Assembly: GCF_016786215.1 (NCBI RefSeq)
Contig: NZ_JADOBG010000022.1
Coordinates: 186,001-250,000 of the forward strand
Source of the DNA: Legionella bononiensis
GTDB taxonomy: Bacteria > Pseudomonadota > Gammaproteobacteria > Legionellales > Legionellaceae
DNA length: 64,000 nucleotides
Direction of reading: 5' to 3'
Part shown: positions 27,499-37,458 of the stretch, one piece after another
How positions within the stretch are numbered: the first letter of the stretch is position 1
Layout: every line of letters starts with the position of its first letter
Notes under the pieces: generated by a model
The model's input: the letters and a program-made list of their open reading frames with translations, nothing else
Told to the model about the DNA's origin: nothing
The model's database searches: none
Made by a program: the position numbers and the translations under genes

Positions 27499-28698
27499 TC
27501 AACTGATTGTGCAGGTAAATTGGCATGAACTATCCTGCTCAGTGCTCCAGGAAGAACCCGGTGCAACATAACCGAATATATGGCTGCACAATTCTTCCGG
27601 CAAACCTTTTTCTCTGATCAGTTTAGAAATAATCGTTCTGTATTCAAGTATTTCTTTAAAATCGACCAATAATAACACATATTTTTTAAAATCTTGAGTT
27701 GCTCTAACGATAACCTGCCCATTGGTACATACCTCAATTTGCTGAGGATAATACCCGTGTAATTGAACGGTTTTCATTGTTTTCAATCTCATATTGAACA
27801 AAAATAAATTAACATGAGATGCCAAAATCACTAAATGCTCACTGTCCGGTAAAGGAAATACACCATTAGTCCAAAATCCATTGGTAAACAAGTTATCCGA
27901 ACATTGGATGTCTCTCCAGCTCCATCGCTCAATACACTCTGTTCCTTTCCAGACCTGAAAATCAAGACCAGAAGCATGATAAGTTAATACTTTACCATCA
28001 GGTAACCCTACAAAGGCACTTAAAGAAATACTGGAATTATTGTTCTGCTTTATTGGGTTGATAACCCCTATCACCCTAAAATCCAGGGGGTCATTTCGGA
28101 TTTTTTTAAACAAAATAACTTTAAAATAATCAGTATTCTCCCCTGTTACAGAACAGGCAAAATGTCCATTAGCCAATTTAACCAAAGGCCCTACCTGATA
28201 GTAGGAATGCTCCATGGCAATAGGGTCGCTAACAATATTATCAAAAATCATGGACTGCAAATCATGCATTACTATATGAACTGCACCCTCTTCCTCATTC
28301 ATTGTGTTCTCGGTTTTGACTGCTGTAATCGCTTTAAACTCCGCCAAACCATGCAATTGAGGATAGATACACCATTGACGATTAAATTGGTTCGCAATTT
28401 CAAAATTCACGGTATCCAGAATCAATAAATCATCCGAATTTAAATTTTTTAAAATCAGGTGGTTGTTTGATAATCGTCCAATAAATCCATACGGTTTATC
28501 GAGAGATTTGCACCTTTTAGTTCGATTGGTATCAAGATCAAACAAGTACAATAACGTTTGCTTTTTATCCTCCACAATGTCAATAAACAACAGACTCTGA
28601 TTGGAAATACTATGCATGGAACATGAGTTATTTATACTTTGAAATTCAGTAATTACCTGAATAAGCGGCTTGGTAGAAGAGCATTTTTTAAAAAACAT
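27499..28698 (-). CDS. Beta-propeller-like protein with C-terminal F-box-like motif, candidate effector
   Basis: About 400 residues with no signal peptide. The body consists of repeated beta segments of about 40-45 residues (for example LLYLFDLDTNRTKR, LLILDTVNFEIANQF, LVILASHVNLFLFNM), suggesting a WD40-like propeller. Near the C-terminus, LIREKGLPEELCSHIFGYVA matches the F-box core pattern LPxEL..xIFxY, which binds Skp1 in eukaryotic SCF ligases. The order is reversed from most eukaryotic F-box proteins, where the F-box is N-terminal. The frame is open from a TTG at 28725; the ATG at 28698 is taken although neither has a good ribosome site. Confidence 0.55.
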   Translation of the reverse strand: MFFKKCSSTKPLIQVITEFQSINNSCSMHSISNQSLLFIDIVEDKKQTLLYLFDLDTNRTKRCKSLDKPYGFIGRLSNNHLILKNLNSDDLLILDTVNFEIANQFNRQWCIYPQLHGLAEFKAITAVKTENTMNEEEGAVHIVMHDLQSMIFDNIVSDPIAMEHSYYQVGPLVKLANGHFACSVTGENTDYFKVILFKKIRNDPLDFRVIGVINPIKQNNNSSISLSAFVGLPDGKVLTYHASGLDFQVWKGTECIERWSWRDIQCSDNLFTNGFWTNGVFPLPDSEHLVILASHVNLFLFNMRLKTMKTVQLHGYYPQQIEVCTNGQVIVRATQDFKKYVLLLVDFKEILEYRTIISKLIREKGLPEELCSHIFGYVAPGSSWSTEQDSSCQFTCTIS

Positions 28699-29031
28699 AA
28701 AATTAATATCAAACAATTGAATCAACTATTTTTGCACACAATTACTCCTTGAAACATCAATTTAACTCATTAAACTCATAAATTTAATTACATGCCTAAT
28801 AAACAAGCTTTATTAGCTCCTGAAATCCCCTGTTTCATACTCTGTTTTTCGTGCATCACAACCTGCTTTTGGGAAGAACAGATGAATTCAATTCAAAATA
28901 AAGCGAGTAAAAAGAGTGGATTAAGCTAAAAATAAATAAATTAACCAATTTGCATTTTGTTTACACACATTTAAAAAAATAGCACTATACTTATTTTGTA
29001 GTACAACAAATAAAATACTAAGGAGGATGCC
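28699..29031. other. Intergenic region between divergent genes
   Basis: This is a 333-base AT-rich spacer with no open frame or repeat that I recognise. It should contain the outward promoters of the F-box-like gene and the GCG gene. An AAGGAG near 28748 on the minus strand is not followed by a usable in-frame start. Confidence 0.4.
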
Positions 29032-29274
29032 ATGAATACACATTCTATGTGCTTTTCAGGCTTTTTACGTACAGGTCTTATGGTTGGTTTGTTATTTTTA
29101 GCTGTGGGTTTTTCTTCCATTGCAAATGCTGCTCAAGGTTGTGGCTACGGATATCATAGAGCAATTTACAATGGAACCTGTGTATTAAATCATCCAGGGG
29201 CATTTTCAACTATGGCACCTGCTCATCCCGGATGTTGGAGAAATGCATGGGGTGCGTTGCGTTGCTATAGATAA
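29032..29274 (+). CDS. Small secreted Cys-rich protein, GCG_CRPN-like
   Basis: The 80-residue protein has a long signal peptide ending at ANA-AQ (about residue 34) and a mature part of about 46 residues: GCGYGYHRAIYNGTCV, then PAHPGCWRNAWGALRCYR. The GCGxGxHR opening and Cys/Arg/aromatic pattern resemble GCG_CRPN-type small exported proteins of unknown role. Four cysteines could make two disulfides. The AAGGAGGATGCC site before the ATG is near perfect, pointing to high expression. It precedes the cellulase gene on the same strand but is separated by 238 bp. Confidence 0.7.
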   Translation: MNTHSMCFSGFLRTGLMVGLLFLAVGFSSIANAAQGCGYGYHRAIYNGTCVLNHPGAFSTMAPAHPGCWRNAWGALRCYR

Positions 29275-29512
29275 GCTTTAGATAATGCTAACGTCAGGCT
29301 TTTTTCTACTGGAATGAACAATGCCAAGTGAATTAAAGCTCTGACGTTTAATATTCCTCGTGATAAAACCTCTATTCAACACCATCAAGTTGTAAGTTTT
29401 TTGTAAAATTCCAGACTATAATGTGCAAACAAACTCCTTGTGTGTTTAAATAATGTACTTTTATGCCTGTTCAATTGAACATTGAACTTAACATTGTATG
29501 GAGAATTGACAC

Positions 29513-30946
29513 ATGAATTATGTAAAATATCTCAGTTTAGGGTTATTACTTGGTATAACTCTCGACGCAAATGCCTATTATACTCAACAAGGTCAAATAT
29601 ATGACAATGAAGGCAATAAAGTCATAATAAATGGTCTATCCTGGTCCGGCTTTCAAGATACTAATGTATTTCAGGGTCTGCAAAACAATCCTTTTTACAG
29701 CATGACAACAGATTCCAATTCAATACGCGCAGGCTTGATGGATTTAATAGTACACCCTGGAGATTATGCTGATTCAGGTGTAGACCAGCAAAACGCGGTT
29801 CAATTTAAAACCGTTCGATTACCTATTCAACCAGGTGTTCTTTATGACGATCAATCTGAAGTAGATTTAAATAAAGCGCTTTCAAATAAAGAAAAACCCG
29901 AATCAGGAAATGGTTTATTCTGTAAATCATGGCAGGGAAATGGTAACGCATGTGAAAAGGCAGTAAGCCCAAAGCAAGCCTTCTGGATCGTGCTTGAAGA
30001 AATGAAAAAGAACAACGTTAAAGTAATGATAGATATGCACCACCGTTATGGATACGGTGATGGTATGCGTGACGGAACGGTTTATGACATGAATCAGTAT
30101 GCCAAAGATTTAACACTTCTGGCCAACGAAATCAAACAACGTGGTCTGGATAATGTAATCGGTATTGATGTATTTAATGAGCCCTACCAGCTCAACTGGT
30201 TCAAAGGTAAAAATAATCAGATCGCGTGGACACAGGTTATCGCAACCGCGGCAAAAACAATTCATCAAACCAACCCCGATCTTTTAATATTTGTTGAAGG
30301 CTCAGGAGGTGGTAACGATGATGCGGATAATCCGGTCATTTGTATTGCCAAAAATGAGGTTCCAAGTTCCTCCAATGGCTTTGATCATTGGAATGATCCG
30401 GGTAATTGTGGTGATGCGCAGGAAGTAGTCTCATTTAAAGGGAACTGGGGAGAAGATTTTAAGCCTCTGCTCAATAAAGAATTAGCCAAAAAAGGAATAG
30501 CTCAATTTGATTCCGATAAATTCACTAATGAATTATATAAGCAAGTTCCTGATCTGAACTCGAATACTGTAGATTGGTTATTGGGTAATGACAAAGCCGG
30601 TACGAATGGTCATGTGGTTTTTTCACCTCATGTATACCCCAAAGAAGTAGCTGGTTGGGAAACAGAACCTGGAATTGCGAGTACTCTACGCTTTGACTGG
30701 AGTTGGGGCTTCTTGCACAAAGCAGGATTCCCTATCGTATTGGGCGAAGCATCCTGGAAATCCGCTGCTGGAAAAAGCTTCTTCACCCAATCTTTAATGC
30801 CTTATCTGGCAGAGAGCGGGATCGGAACCAATAATGTCTATTTTTGGGCAATAGGTTATCTGGGCGATACCGTTAGCGCCATTAATCCTAATTCAGGAGC
30901 TTTGGATTTGGATGTACAACAGACTTTGAAGCCCTATTTTAATTAA
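29513..30946 (+). CDS. Secreted glycoside hydrolase family 5 endoglucanase
   Basis: The 477-residue protein has a signal peptide (to about DANA, residue 21) and a GH5 barrel. The opening NEGNKVIINGLSWSGF is typical, as are MIDMHHRYGYGDG and the acid/base Glu223 in DVFNEPY. FSPHVYPK gives a conserved His/Tyr region, and Glu412 in VLGEASWK is the likely nucleophile. It should cleave beta-1,4-glucan outside the cell, probably after type II secretion. Insertions rich in Asn/Gly and several Cys suggest a disulfide-stabilised extracellular enzyme. Legionella encode such cellulases (CelA is one). No binding module is visible. Confidence 0.85.
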   Translation: MNYVKYLSLGLLLGITLDANAYYTQQGQIYDNEGNKVIINGLSWSGFQDTNVFQGLQNNPFYSMTTDSNSIRAGLMDLIVHPGDYADSGVDQQNAVQFKTVRLPIQPGVLYDDQSEVDLNKALSNKEKPESGNGLFCKSWQGNGNACEKAVSPKQAFWIVLEEMKKNNVKVMIDMHHRYGYGDGMRDGTVYDMNQYAKDLTLLANEIKQRGLDNVIGIDVFNEPYQLNWFKGKNNQIAWTQVIATAAKTIHQTNPDLLIFVEGSGGGNDDADNPVICIAKNEVPSSSNGFDHWNDPGNCGDAQEVVSFKGNWGEDFKPLLNKELAKKGIAQFDSDKFTNELYKQVPDLNSNTVDWLLGNDKAGTNGHVVFSPHVYPKEVAGWETEPGIASTLRFDWSWGFLHKAGFPIVLGEASWKSAAGKSFFTQSLMPYLAESGIGTNNVYFWAIGYLGDTVSAINPNSGALDLDVQQTLKPYFN

Positions 30947-30956
30947 GCCGTAACAA

Positions 30957-31060
30957 GATGTCGTCTTTATGAGTGAAGTGAAGGATCTCCAAATGTAGGT
31001 ACAGAACCACGTACAGGAGATTCTTCATTGCATTCAGGATAACCTTTCCCGGGTTATCAA
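30957..31060. repeat. Degenerate copy of the MITE-like repeat
   Basis: The segment has GTGAAGGATCTCCAAATG and, inverted, GGAGATTCTTCATTGCATTC, matching the element at 25066 with several substitutions. It lies directly after the cellulase stop at 30946. Confidence 0.65.
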
Positions 31061-31171
31061 GAGGGTACCAATTGGTAGACTAACCCTTTAATTCTAAAAA
31101 GAATATTTTTACATACAAACACACAAATAAATGATTAAATACGCGCTCTTCATTTTCTAAAAGGAATCAGT

Positions 31172-31957
31172 ATGAGTAGCCGATTTATGTTAATTGCGCC
31201 CTTATCATTAGCTTTAAGCAATGTGTTTGCAGGGACTATGGGACCAATTAATGATACTACTGGATTTGGTGGCTTTTACGCCGGTCTGGGTACAGGATTT
31301 ACAACAGTAATCAGTCATGATGATTATACCATCACTCGACCAGGTTTTGGGACGATACGTCAGGGAACTCATAAAGTAACTAATTCTGCTGTTCTGTTTT
31401 CAGGACAGGTTGGTTATGGTCTCATGTTTAACCAAAATACTTATCTAGGCGGTAAGGCTTCTATCTACTACACCCCAATGGAAAACTCCTATCAAATCAG
31501 TTATTCCTCAGCCAGAGGCCCTAATCAATTAGCAACAGGTCAAGATTCATTCTTGCGTTCATTCAAACCCATTTACAATATTGATGGCGTTTTAGGATAT
31601 GAAATGTTTTCTCATTTTATGCCCTTTGTTGAAGCAGGCGTCAGTTTCGCCAATGTGAAACACCAATTTGTTTTCGAAGGTGCTGTAACTAATTTAACAA
31701 CTGGCGTAGCCAATAATTATGTAGGATTAGCTAATCTGGACAGTTATAAAACGGGTTACAATGTAGGTATCGGTGCCAATTATTTAGCTACTCCAAACTG
31801 GATTCTTTCAGGGGAGCTTGTTTATCACGATTTTGGTAAAAACAACTTCAACATTACTAATGTTATTAGTCCAACGAACCTGGCGACTCATTTTAGACAA
31901 GAATCCAATCAGGCCGTATCCCTCTTGGCTACAGTTTCGTATTTAATCCCAAGTTAA
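31172..31957 (+). CDS. Outer-membrane beta-barrel protein
   Basis: The 261-residue protein has a signal peptide (MSSRFMLIAPLSLALSNVFA) and an OmpA/Opacity-type barrel. GFYAGLGTGFTT opens the first strand; SGQVGYGLMF, FVEAGVSFANVKH and NVGIGANYLATPNWILSGELVYHDFG are typical strand pairs. The C-terminus, SLLATVSYLIPS, is less canonical than an aromatic end. An AAGGAA ribosome site precedes the ATG. It is related in style to the divergent-strand barrel at 32275. Confidence 0.75.
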   Translation: MSSRFMLIAPLSLALSNVFAGTMGPINDTTGFGGFYAGLGTGFTTVISHDDYTITRPGFGTIRQGTHKVTNSAVLFSGQVGYGLMFNQNTYLGGKASIYYTPMENSYQISYSSARGPNQLATGQDSFLRSFKPIYNIDGVLGYEMFSHFMPFVEAGVSFANVKHQFVFEGAVTNLTTGVANNYVGLANLDSYKTGYNVGIGANYLATPNWILSGELVYHDFGKNNFNITNVISPTNLATHFRQESNQAVSLLATVSYLIPS

Positions 31958-31965
31958 TCTTCGCT

Positions 31966-32194
31966 CCAGCAAGCATATACCATCAGCTCGCTTCTCCCTT
32001 TTTAAGGTAACGGGGCTGGAGATGAGGGTTGCTGTTCAGCAACCAGCAAGCATATACCATCAGCTCCCTTCTCCCTTTTTAAGGGAGAAGGGCTGGGATG
32101 AGGATTGCTGTTCAGTAACCAGCAAGCATGTACCATCAGCTCCCTTCTCCTTTTTAAGGGAGAAGGGTTGGGGATGAGGGTTGCTGTTCAGCAA
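31966..32194. repeat. Three tandem copies of a 76-77-bp palindromic repeat
   Basis: Units begin at about 31966, 32043 and 32119, each starting CCAGCAAGCAT and ending near TTGCTGTTCAGCAA. Units 2 and 3 contain a hairpin (CCCTTCTCC ... TTTTTAAGGGAGAAGGG), which is decayed in unit 1. From 32195 to 32265 follows a different element with TTTGTTTTCATTT that recurs inside 40310-40388. This occupies the whole gap between two convergent barrel genes. Confidence 0.85.
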
Positions 32195-32274
32195 ACGTAA
32201 GTTGGGTAGAGACCTGACATCGTACCTTTGTTTTCATTTAGATCTCTTGTCGGGTCACGACCCAACCCTCTAGC

Positions 32275-33132
32275 TTATCCGAAATGATAGTTAACCCCAA
32301 CTCTCAATACATTTCCTGTAAATTCAGCTTTGGATTTTACAGAAGCCGCAGCAAAAGCCTCCGGGGGATTAAGCGCTACATTTTGAGTAAGCGTCAGATA
32401 GCTGTGCGTAGGGCCTAAATTATAATAGATATATTCTGCTTTCACACTCCAGCAGGGAGTTATTAGCCACTCTGCGCCGCCGCCGCCAGCCCAGCCACCT
32501 AAAACATCATGTATCGATGCATACCCAGACATCGGTGTAAAATTAGCTTGCGTATTAGTGACTTCATAAGTTGTATTCAATGTTGCGCCACCATAAGCAA
32601 ATGCACCTGCTCCATAAACCAATACATTAGGATTTAATAAATACCCTAAACGACCTTTAACAAGTCCAAGGTAATCCAATTTCTTGGTAAGAGAGATATT
32701 GGCAGTATGAGTAACTCCTACCATTAAAGGGGTTGTTGCTGTACTAATAAAATTAGTGGTACTGCTCGTTGGACTTATGGCATCCAAATCTGCATCAATT
32801 CCAATAACCAGTTTATCTAAAATTTGAGCATTATACCCAATTTGCCCCCCTCCTATAAAACTGTCCAATGAGTTATAAATCTCATGAGTGCCGAGGTAAG
32901 CAATAGATTCGGACATTAATCTGGAAAATGGATTAAAAGCAGGATTTTCATACGAAGCAATCCCTAAATTCCTGATTACATTGCTAGCGGACCATAGGTA
33001 TCCCGCATTCGCACCAATATAAAAACCCGTCCAGCCAGAAGGCTCTTCAAATACAGCCCCTCCAGTACCCGCAAAAGAATGTGTTCCATATAAAGCCAAA
33101 GATAAGGAAAGAATAGTCCATGTTTTTTTCAT
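32275..33132 (-). CDS. Outer-membrane beta-barrel protein
   Basis: The frame is open from a TTG at 33150, but the ATG at 33132 begins the signal peptide MKKTWTILSLSLALYGTHSFA and has GGAA upstream, giving 285 residues. The mature protein shows WTGFYIGANAGYLWS, GGQIGYN, LVKGRLGYLLNPNVLVYGAGAFAYGGA and WSVKAEYIYYNLG, then ends RVGVNYHFG with a near-canonical terminal aromatic. This is the porin/OmpW-OmpA_b-brl family common in Legionella. It converges on the barrel at 31172. Confidence 0.8.
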   Translation of the reverse strand: MKKTWTILSLSLALYGTHSFAGTGGAVFEEPSGWTGFYIGANAGYLWSASNVIRNLGIASYENPAFNPFSRLMSESIAYLGTHEIYNSLDSFIGGGQIGYNAQILDKLVIGIDADLDAISPTSSTTNFISTATTPLMVGVTHTANISLTKKLDYLGLVKGRLGYLLNPNVLVYGAGAFAYGGATLNTTYEVTNTQANFTPMSGYASIHDVLGGWAGGGGAEWLITPCWSVKAEYIYYNLGPTHSYLTLTQNVALNPPEAFAAASVKSKAEFTGNVLRVGVNYHFG

Positions 33133-33323
33133 TAATAATGTTCCAATCAAATTAAAATGGTTAGGTAGTGTACGTTAGCATGCTCTCTGTCCAGAGAGTG
33201 TTCATTACCGATCAAAATTGTGAGTTAATTAAGTGACTGTTGAGTCTAAAATATAAAATAATTTAGATCAATCAGATATCTATCATACTGGCTTATGAGT
33301 ACAGAGAAATCATCCCAGGATGC

Positions 33324-35861
33324 TTAAGAAGTATGCGTTAATATTATTTTCTTCTCATGAATAAGCTTACACGCGGCATCAACAACCTGCGCATCATATA
33401 GAATACCTCTTCCACGCTTTATTTCAGCAATTGCCACATCAACTCCCAAAGCGGGTCTATATGGTCTGTATGAGGACATGGCCTCCAATACGTCTGCAAC
33501 GGAAATAACAAGTGTTTCAGGTAGAATTTCGTTCCCTTTTAAACCACGAGGATAACCACTTCCATCCAGTCTTTCATGATGTTGTAAAATAACCTCGGCA
33601 ACAGGGATGTTAAAATGGATGTCTTTTAAAATATTATAACCGGCCTCAGCATGACCTTTGATTAATTCCATTTCCAAATCAGTCAACTTGCTGGGTTTGG
33701 ACAGTATCTCAGCAGGAATTGAAATCTTGCCAACATCATGAACCAAGCCAATAAGCTCAAGAGAAGCACAACGGTCAACGGACCAACCCAGCTCCTCACC
33801 AATTGCCTTGGCAATTAATCCCACTCTGCGCTCGTGACCTGCAGTATAAGGATCACGCATCTCAACCATATTGGAAACTGCTGTAAAAGTTCCTTTAATT
33901 GCTTGTTCCAATTGGCTGATGTAATTACTGATTTGCTCTTTTGCATTTTCAATTTCAGTAATATCCTGCACTAACGAGATATATTCAATCTTACCCTCCC
34001 AGTTTATTATTGTTGAGTCAGATCTTAAGGTTATATACACCCCATCCTTTCTCTTGAAAGGAAACTGATAAGAAATACTTGATTTACCCTGATATAAGTC
34101 GTTCCATTGACTTTGTATGTACTTTTTGATCGACTCCTCTTCGATTAAATCCAATAAATTTTTTTGTAACAAATCGTCTTTGCTCCAGCCAGTTATAATA
34201 CAGAATTTTGGATTAACGTATAAAAATCTGCTTTTATCCCCTACATAAACACCAACACCAGTCTGATCGATAATGGCTTGAAAATGTTGCTCACTTTCCT
34301 TAAACCGAACTTCAGCACTGGCGGCTTTCTGCTTCGCAAGTATTTGGTTTAAGGCACCAATTAACTGCGAGGCTACAGAATCCAGAAGCGTACGCTCTTC
34401 TGGAAGGAAAATATTCTCAGAAACAGGCGGGGGAACAGAGTAATACACCACGATTTTACCCACGTATTCTTTATCAATAAATAAATCTTTATCAATTTGA
34501 AAAGAAGTTTTATCTGCGCCAGCATCAGAATAATAATCACCCCATTTACTTTCTATTTTCGTGACGATCAAATCAGGGAATTGAAACGCTTTAGGGATCT
34601 CCATTACTGATTTCATCAATATCTCTTCAATCGTTTTATCTGCCATGGAGTCTATTAATTTCGATATAGTGTAAAGACAACTTATTTCCTTAAGCCGTTC
34701 CCTTGAAGCAGATAATAATTTGCTGTGCTCTATTTCAAGTTGTTTACGATCGGTGATATTTCGAATCACCTGCACCCATGAGTTTGGAAACATATCTGAA
34801 CTTATAGGAGCAAGACTGCATTCCAGCCATAAACCATCTATCTCCAACTCTAACATGAACATGTCTTTTCGTATCGGAAGCTGAGAACATACTGGACACT
34901 GTTCCGGGTTAATCCTCTTGTCATGGAACACATCATGACTCGATAATCCAACCAGGTCCTCGGCTTTTAAATGACTAAAATGGGCTGCGGCACTATTAGC
35001 CTGACTTACAAGAGTATTCGACTGAACAATCATAGTCGGATCTGGAATGTTATCATAAGTACTTGCTGCTCGAGCCAACATGCTAAAAGGCTCTCGTAAA
35101 GTTGACACCACCAGGGCAACGTAAATAAACCAGTATGAAAATATCTTAAGCAAATGGCCAATAATGTTTTCCAGGCCAAATAAATCAGTATAGTGAGAAA
35201 GGATGATATCAGCGAACATCAAAGTAGTGATCGACATAGACATAAAATACAATAAGTTTCGCGACATCATACTCTTGTTATGCCATAGCACGATCAATGC
35301 TATAAATAGAATAGACGCAACGCCCCATTCACTGATAATCTTGAACCAGGTTAGCCCATAATTTTCAATGTAGGTTTGTGGAAAAAAACCAGTAAACACA
35401 GCAATGAGAATGCAGCTTGTTAAAAAGCCATAAAAAAGATTAATGATCCAGATTTTAAGTGAATGTCTAAAAAAAAATGGGGCTATGAGAAAAGAAAAAG
35501 CTTGTAAGAAACGAGCGGATATCCACAATTGAGTACTCTCATTCCCCCCGCCTCCAGGAATCAAATTCATTCCTTTATAAACGAGGATGTGTGTTAAATC
35601 CAGACCGGCACACCAACCAGCAGTAATTGAGATAAATACAACAAATTGATTGTTAGTAAATTGAGTGGTTGTAGTAGCTACCGTCATTGCGGTAAACCCA
35701 ATAAATACCGAAAAGACTTCTACCACCGTATGAAAAACGGTAAAACTGGTATAGTAATAAATAAGAAGACAAAATGAAGACAACAATACTGGCGGGATGA
35801 ACGCGCGATAAAGCGTTGTGTGCACGATACTTTGAGGAATATCTGTTCTCAGATTATCCAT
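33324..35861 (-). CDS. Membrane-PAS-PAS-HD-GYP cyclic-di-GMP phosphodiesterase
   Basis: The 845-residue protein has seven or eight membrane segments (about residues 18-255) resembling a MASE3-type sensor. A PAS domain with a Cys pair (PEQCPVCSQL, about 315-320) follows, then a GAF-like stretch, a second PAS (about 515-640) and an HD-GYP domain (about 660-835). The active-site pattern is intact: HERRVG, HDVGK, HAEAGYNIL, HHERLDGSGYPRGLKG and DVLEAM. It should degrade c-di-GMP to GMP. The CPVC motif could bind metal or sense redox state. It stands alone, with the MFS gene upstream on the same strand. Confidence 0.85.
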   Translation of the reverse strand: MDNLRTDIPQSIVHTTLYRAFIPPVLLSSFCLLIYYYTSFTVFHTVVEVFSVFIGFTAMTVATTTTQFTNNQFVVFISITAGWCAGLDLTHILVYKGMNLIPGGGGNESTQLWISARFLQAFSFLIAPFFFRHSLKIWIINLFYGFLTSCILIAVFTGFFPQTYIENYGLTWFKIISEWGVASILFIALIVLWHNKSMMSRNLLYFMSMSITTLMFADIILSHYTDLFGLENIIGHLLKIFSYWFIYVALVVSTLREPFSMLARAASTYDNIPDPTMIVQSNTLVSQANSAAAHFSHLKAEDLVGLSSHDVFHDKRINPEQCPVCSQLPIRKDMFMLELEIDGLWLECSLAPISSDMFPNSWVQVIRNITDRKQLEIEHSKLLSASRERLKEISCLYTISKLIDSMADKTIEEILMKSVMEIPKAFQFPDLIVTKIESKWGDYYSDAGADKTSFQIDKDLFIDKEYVGKIVVYYSVPPPVSENIFLPEERTLLDSVASQLIGALNQILAKQKAASAEVRFKESEQHFQAIIDQTGVGVYVGDKSRFLYVNPKFCIITGWSKDDLLQKNLLDLIEEESIKKYIQSQWNDLYQGKSSISYQFPFKRKDGVYITLRSDSTIINWEGKIEYISLVQDITEIENAKEQISNYISQLEQAIKGTFTAVSNMVEMRDPYTAGHERRVGLIAKAIGEELGWSVDRCASLELIGLVHDVGKISIPAEILSKPSKLTDLEMELIKGHAEAGYNILKDIHFNIPVAEVILQHHERLDGSGYPRGLKGNEILPETLVISVADVLEAMSSYRPYRPALGVDVAIAEIKRGRGILYDAQVVDAACKLIHEKKIILTHTS

Positions 35862-36022
35862 AAAGTCCTCTGTTCATAACCCTCAATTGATCTAACTCAG
35901 GATCAAGCATGGCTTGATCCTGCAGGGAAATTATTATTTCATCTCCAAATTATAGTTCAATTAACCCCAAAAAATGGAACACCGATTAATAATGGAACCT
36001 CTAGAAAATCAACATCCATGAA

Positions 36023-37249
36023 TCAATTAAATCGCAAATCCAATCGACCCGATACAGCCTGCTTTTCTCTATACGCCAGGATTAAAAAGCCAATAATTCC
36101 TAATGCCAGAGTAACTGGAATGATCCCTATGCCGTATGAGAAAGCACGAGTGACCTGAGTTCCTCCATTGGAATTAATGACGTACCCGATGACTGAATGA
36201 AAACCATAACCAAAGCTCATGATGATCATATTGGCAACAGCAGTGGTAAGACCCGCCAGGTTATCAGGTACGTAAGTTGAGGCTTTATAAATTGCCAATA
36301 TCTGATAAGCGCAACACATGCCCACCAGGATAAAACTCACTGAAATGGTGGTTACCGTTAATACACCCATCACAAGAGCACTGAATGTCAGGCACATTAC
36401 TGCACCCGCTGCAATAATCGTACCCAAGTAATAACCTGATTTTTCCGCGATCAGACTTAAAACAGGAGAACCGAAACACATCCCTATAAAAATCATGGAA
36501 GGAAGATAATTCGCTGTGGATGCATCAAAACCATAAGCCTGTTTCAAAAAACCTGAACCCCATACATCTGAAAAACCTTCAAGAGGCCCAAGCATCAAAC
36601 CCGAAAAACAACACAATAGAATCACTTTACTGTTAGTAAAGACGGCTTTTATATCGGCTATAACTGATTCCTGATGAGACGCTTCAACATCAGGGACAAT
36701 AAAATAAGTAATACATGCCAAAACCAGACCAAGAATAACAAACAGCTCCACTACCATCTGATAGCCCAGAGTATTGCACAAATAACTCACTGGGCCACCT
36801 CCATAAACCGCACCGATAAGCCCTATCATCACAGAAAGACTCAACATACGTGGAAAGTGCTGTTCCTTAAAGGTCATACGTATTATTTTAAATGTTCCCA
36901 GAATAGCCGCTGAAGAACCAATACCGATTAATGCCCGCCCCATCAAGGGATAGATCCAGTGCTCAGCAAATAAGATAGGAAGTAATCCAATAACTGTCAG
37001 TAAGATGCATACAGACATTACTTTCCGTGGACCAAAGCGATCAAGCATGATGCCTATGGGTAAATGCATCAAGGAGTAACCTAAATAATAAATTCCCGAA
37101 AATTGACCAAATACAGCAGCATCGATATGAAACTGCGTTGTAATATCACCCATCATTATGCTTGGCATTACTCTTAGAACGTATTGATAGGCATAAAATA
37201 TGGATACAATAATCCATACAAACCAGGCAAGAATTCGTGAATTTGACAT
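36023..37249 (-). CDS. MFS transporter
   Basis: About 408 residues with 12 hydrophobic segments and the loop 2-3 signature GIMLDRFGPRKVM (G-x3-DRxGxR/K). The opening YAYQYVLRVMPSIMMGDITTQF resembles the nitrate/phthalate and Pht-like MFS groups in Legionella, some of which import amino acids needed for growth in host vacuoles. The substrate is not readable. A TTG at 37261 opens the frame, but the ATG at 37249 is preferred. It is transcribed divergently from the Lrp/AsnC regulator across about 210 bases, a classic regulator-target layout. Confidence 0.8.
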   Translation of the reverse strand: MSNSRILAWFVWIIVSIFYAYQYVLRVMPSIMMGDITTQFHIDAAVFGQFSGIYYLGYSLMHLPIGIMLDRFGPRKVMSVCILLTVIGLLPILFAEHWIYPLMGRALIGIGSSAAILGTFKIIRMTFKEQHFPRMLSLSVMIGLIGAVYGGGPVSYLCNTLGYQMVVELFVILGLVLACITYFIVPDVEASHQESVIADIKAVFTNSKVILLCCFSGLMLGPLEGFSDVWGSGFLKQAYGFDASTANYLPSMIFIGMCFGSPVLSLIAEKSGYYLGTIIAAGAVMCLTFSALVMGVLTVTTISVSFILVGMCCAYQILAIYKASTYVPDNLAGLTTAVANMIIMSFGYGFHSVIGYVINSNGGTQVTRAFSYGIGIIPVTLALGIIGFLILAYREKQAVSGRLDLRFN

Positions 37250-37458
37250 AGTTCCTCTCAAGAAAAGCGATTAATGTGAGCATCGTGACCAAACAACTGT
37301 CATCAACTGATTCTAACTGATTTCTCTTGAAATTAAATTGCAAATTGTGACTTTTTATATATTATTTTGAATTTTTATTGCACTGAAATGGAAATTATTG
37401 ATTGTAAATTCTAAAATATAAATTGTATACCTTATTTTTTATTGAAAAAGGCCATCAA

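Noticed and set aside
28960..28991. Possible sigma-70 promoter (TTTACA ... TATACT) before the GCG gene
   Set aside because: The spacing is about 20 bases, longer than the usual 16-18, so it is not listed.
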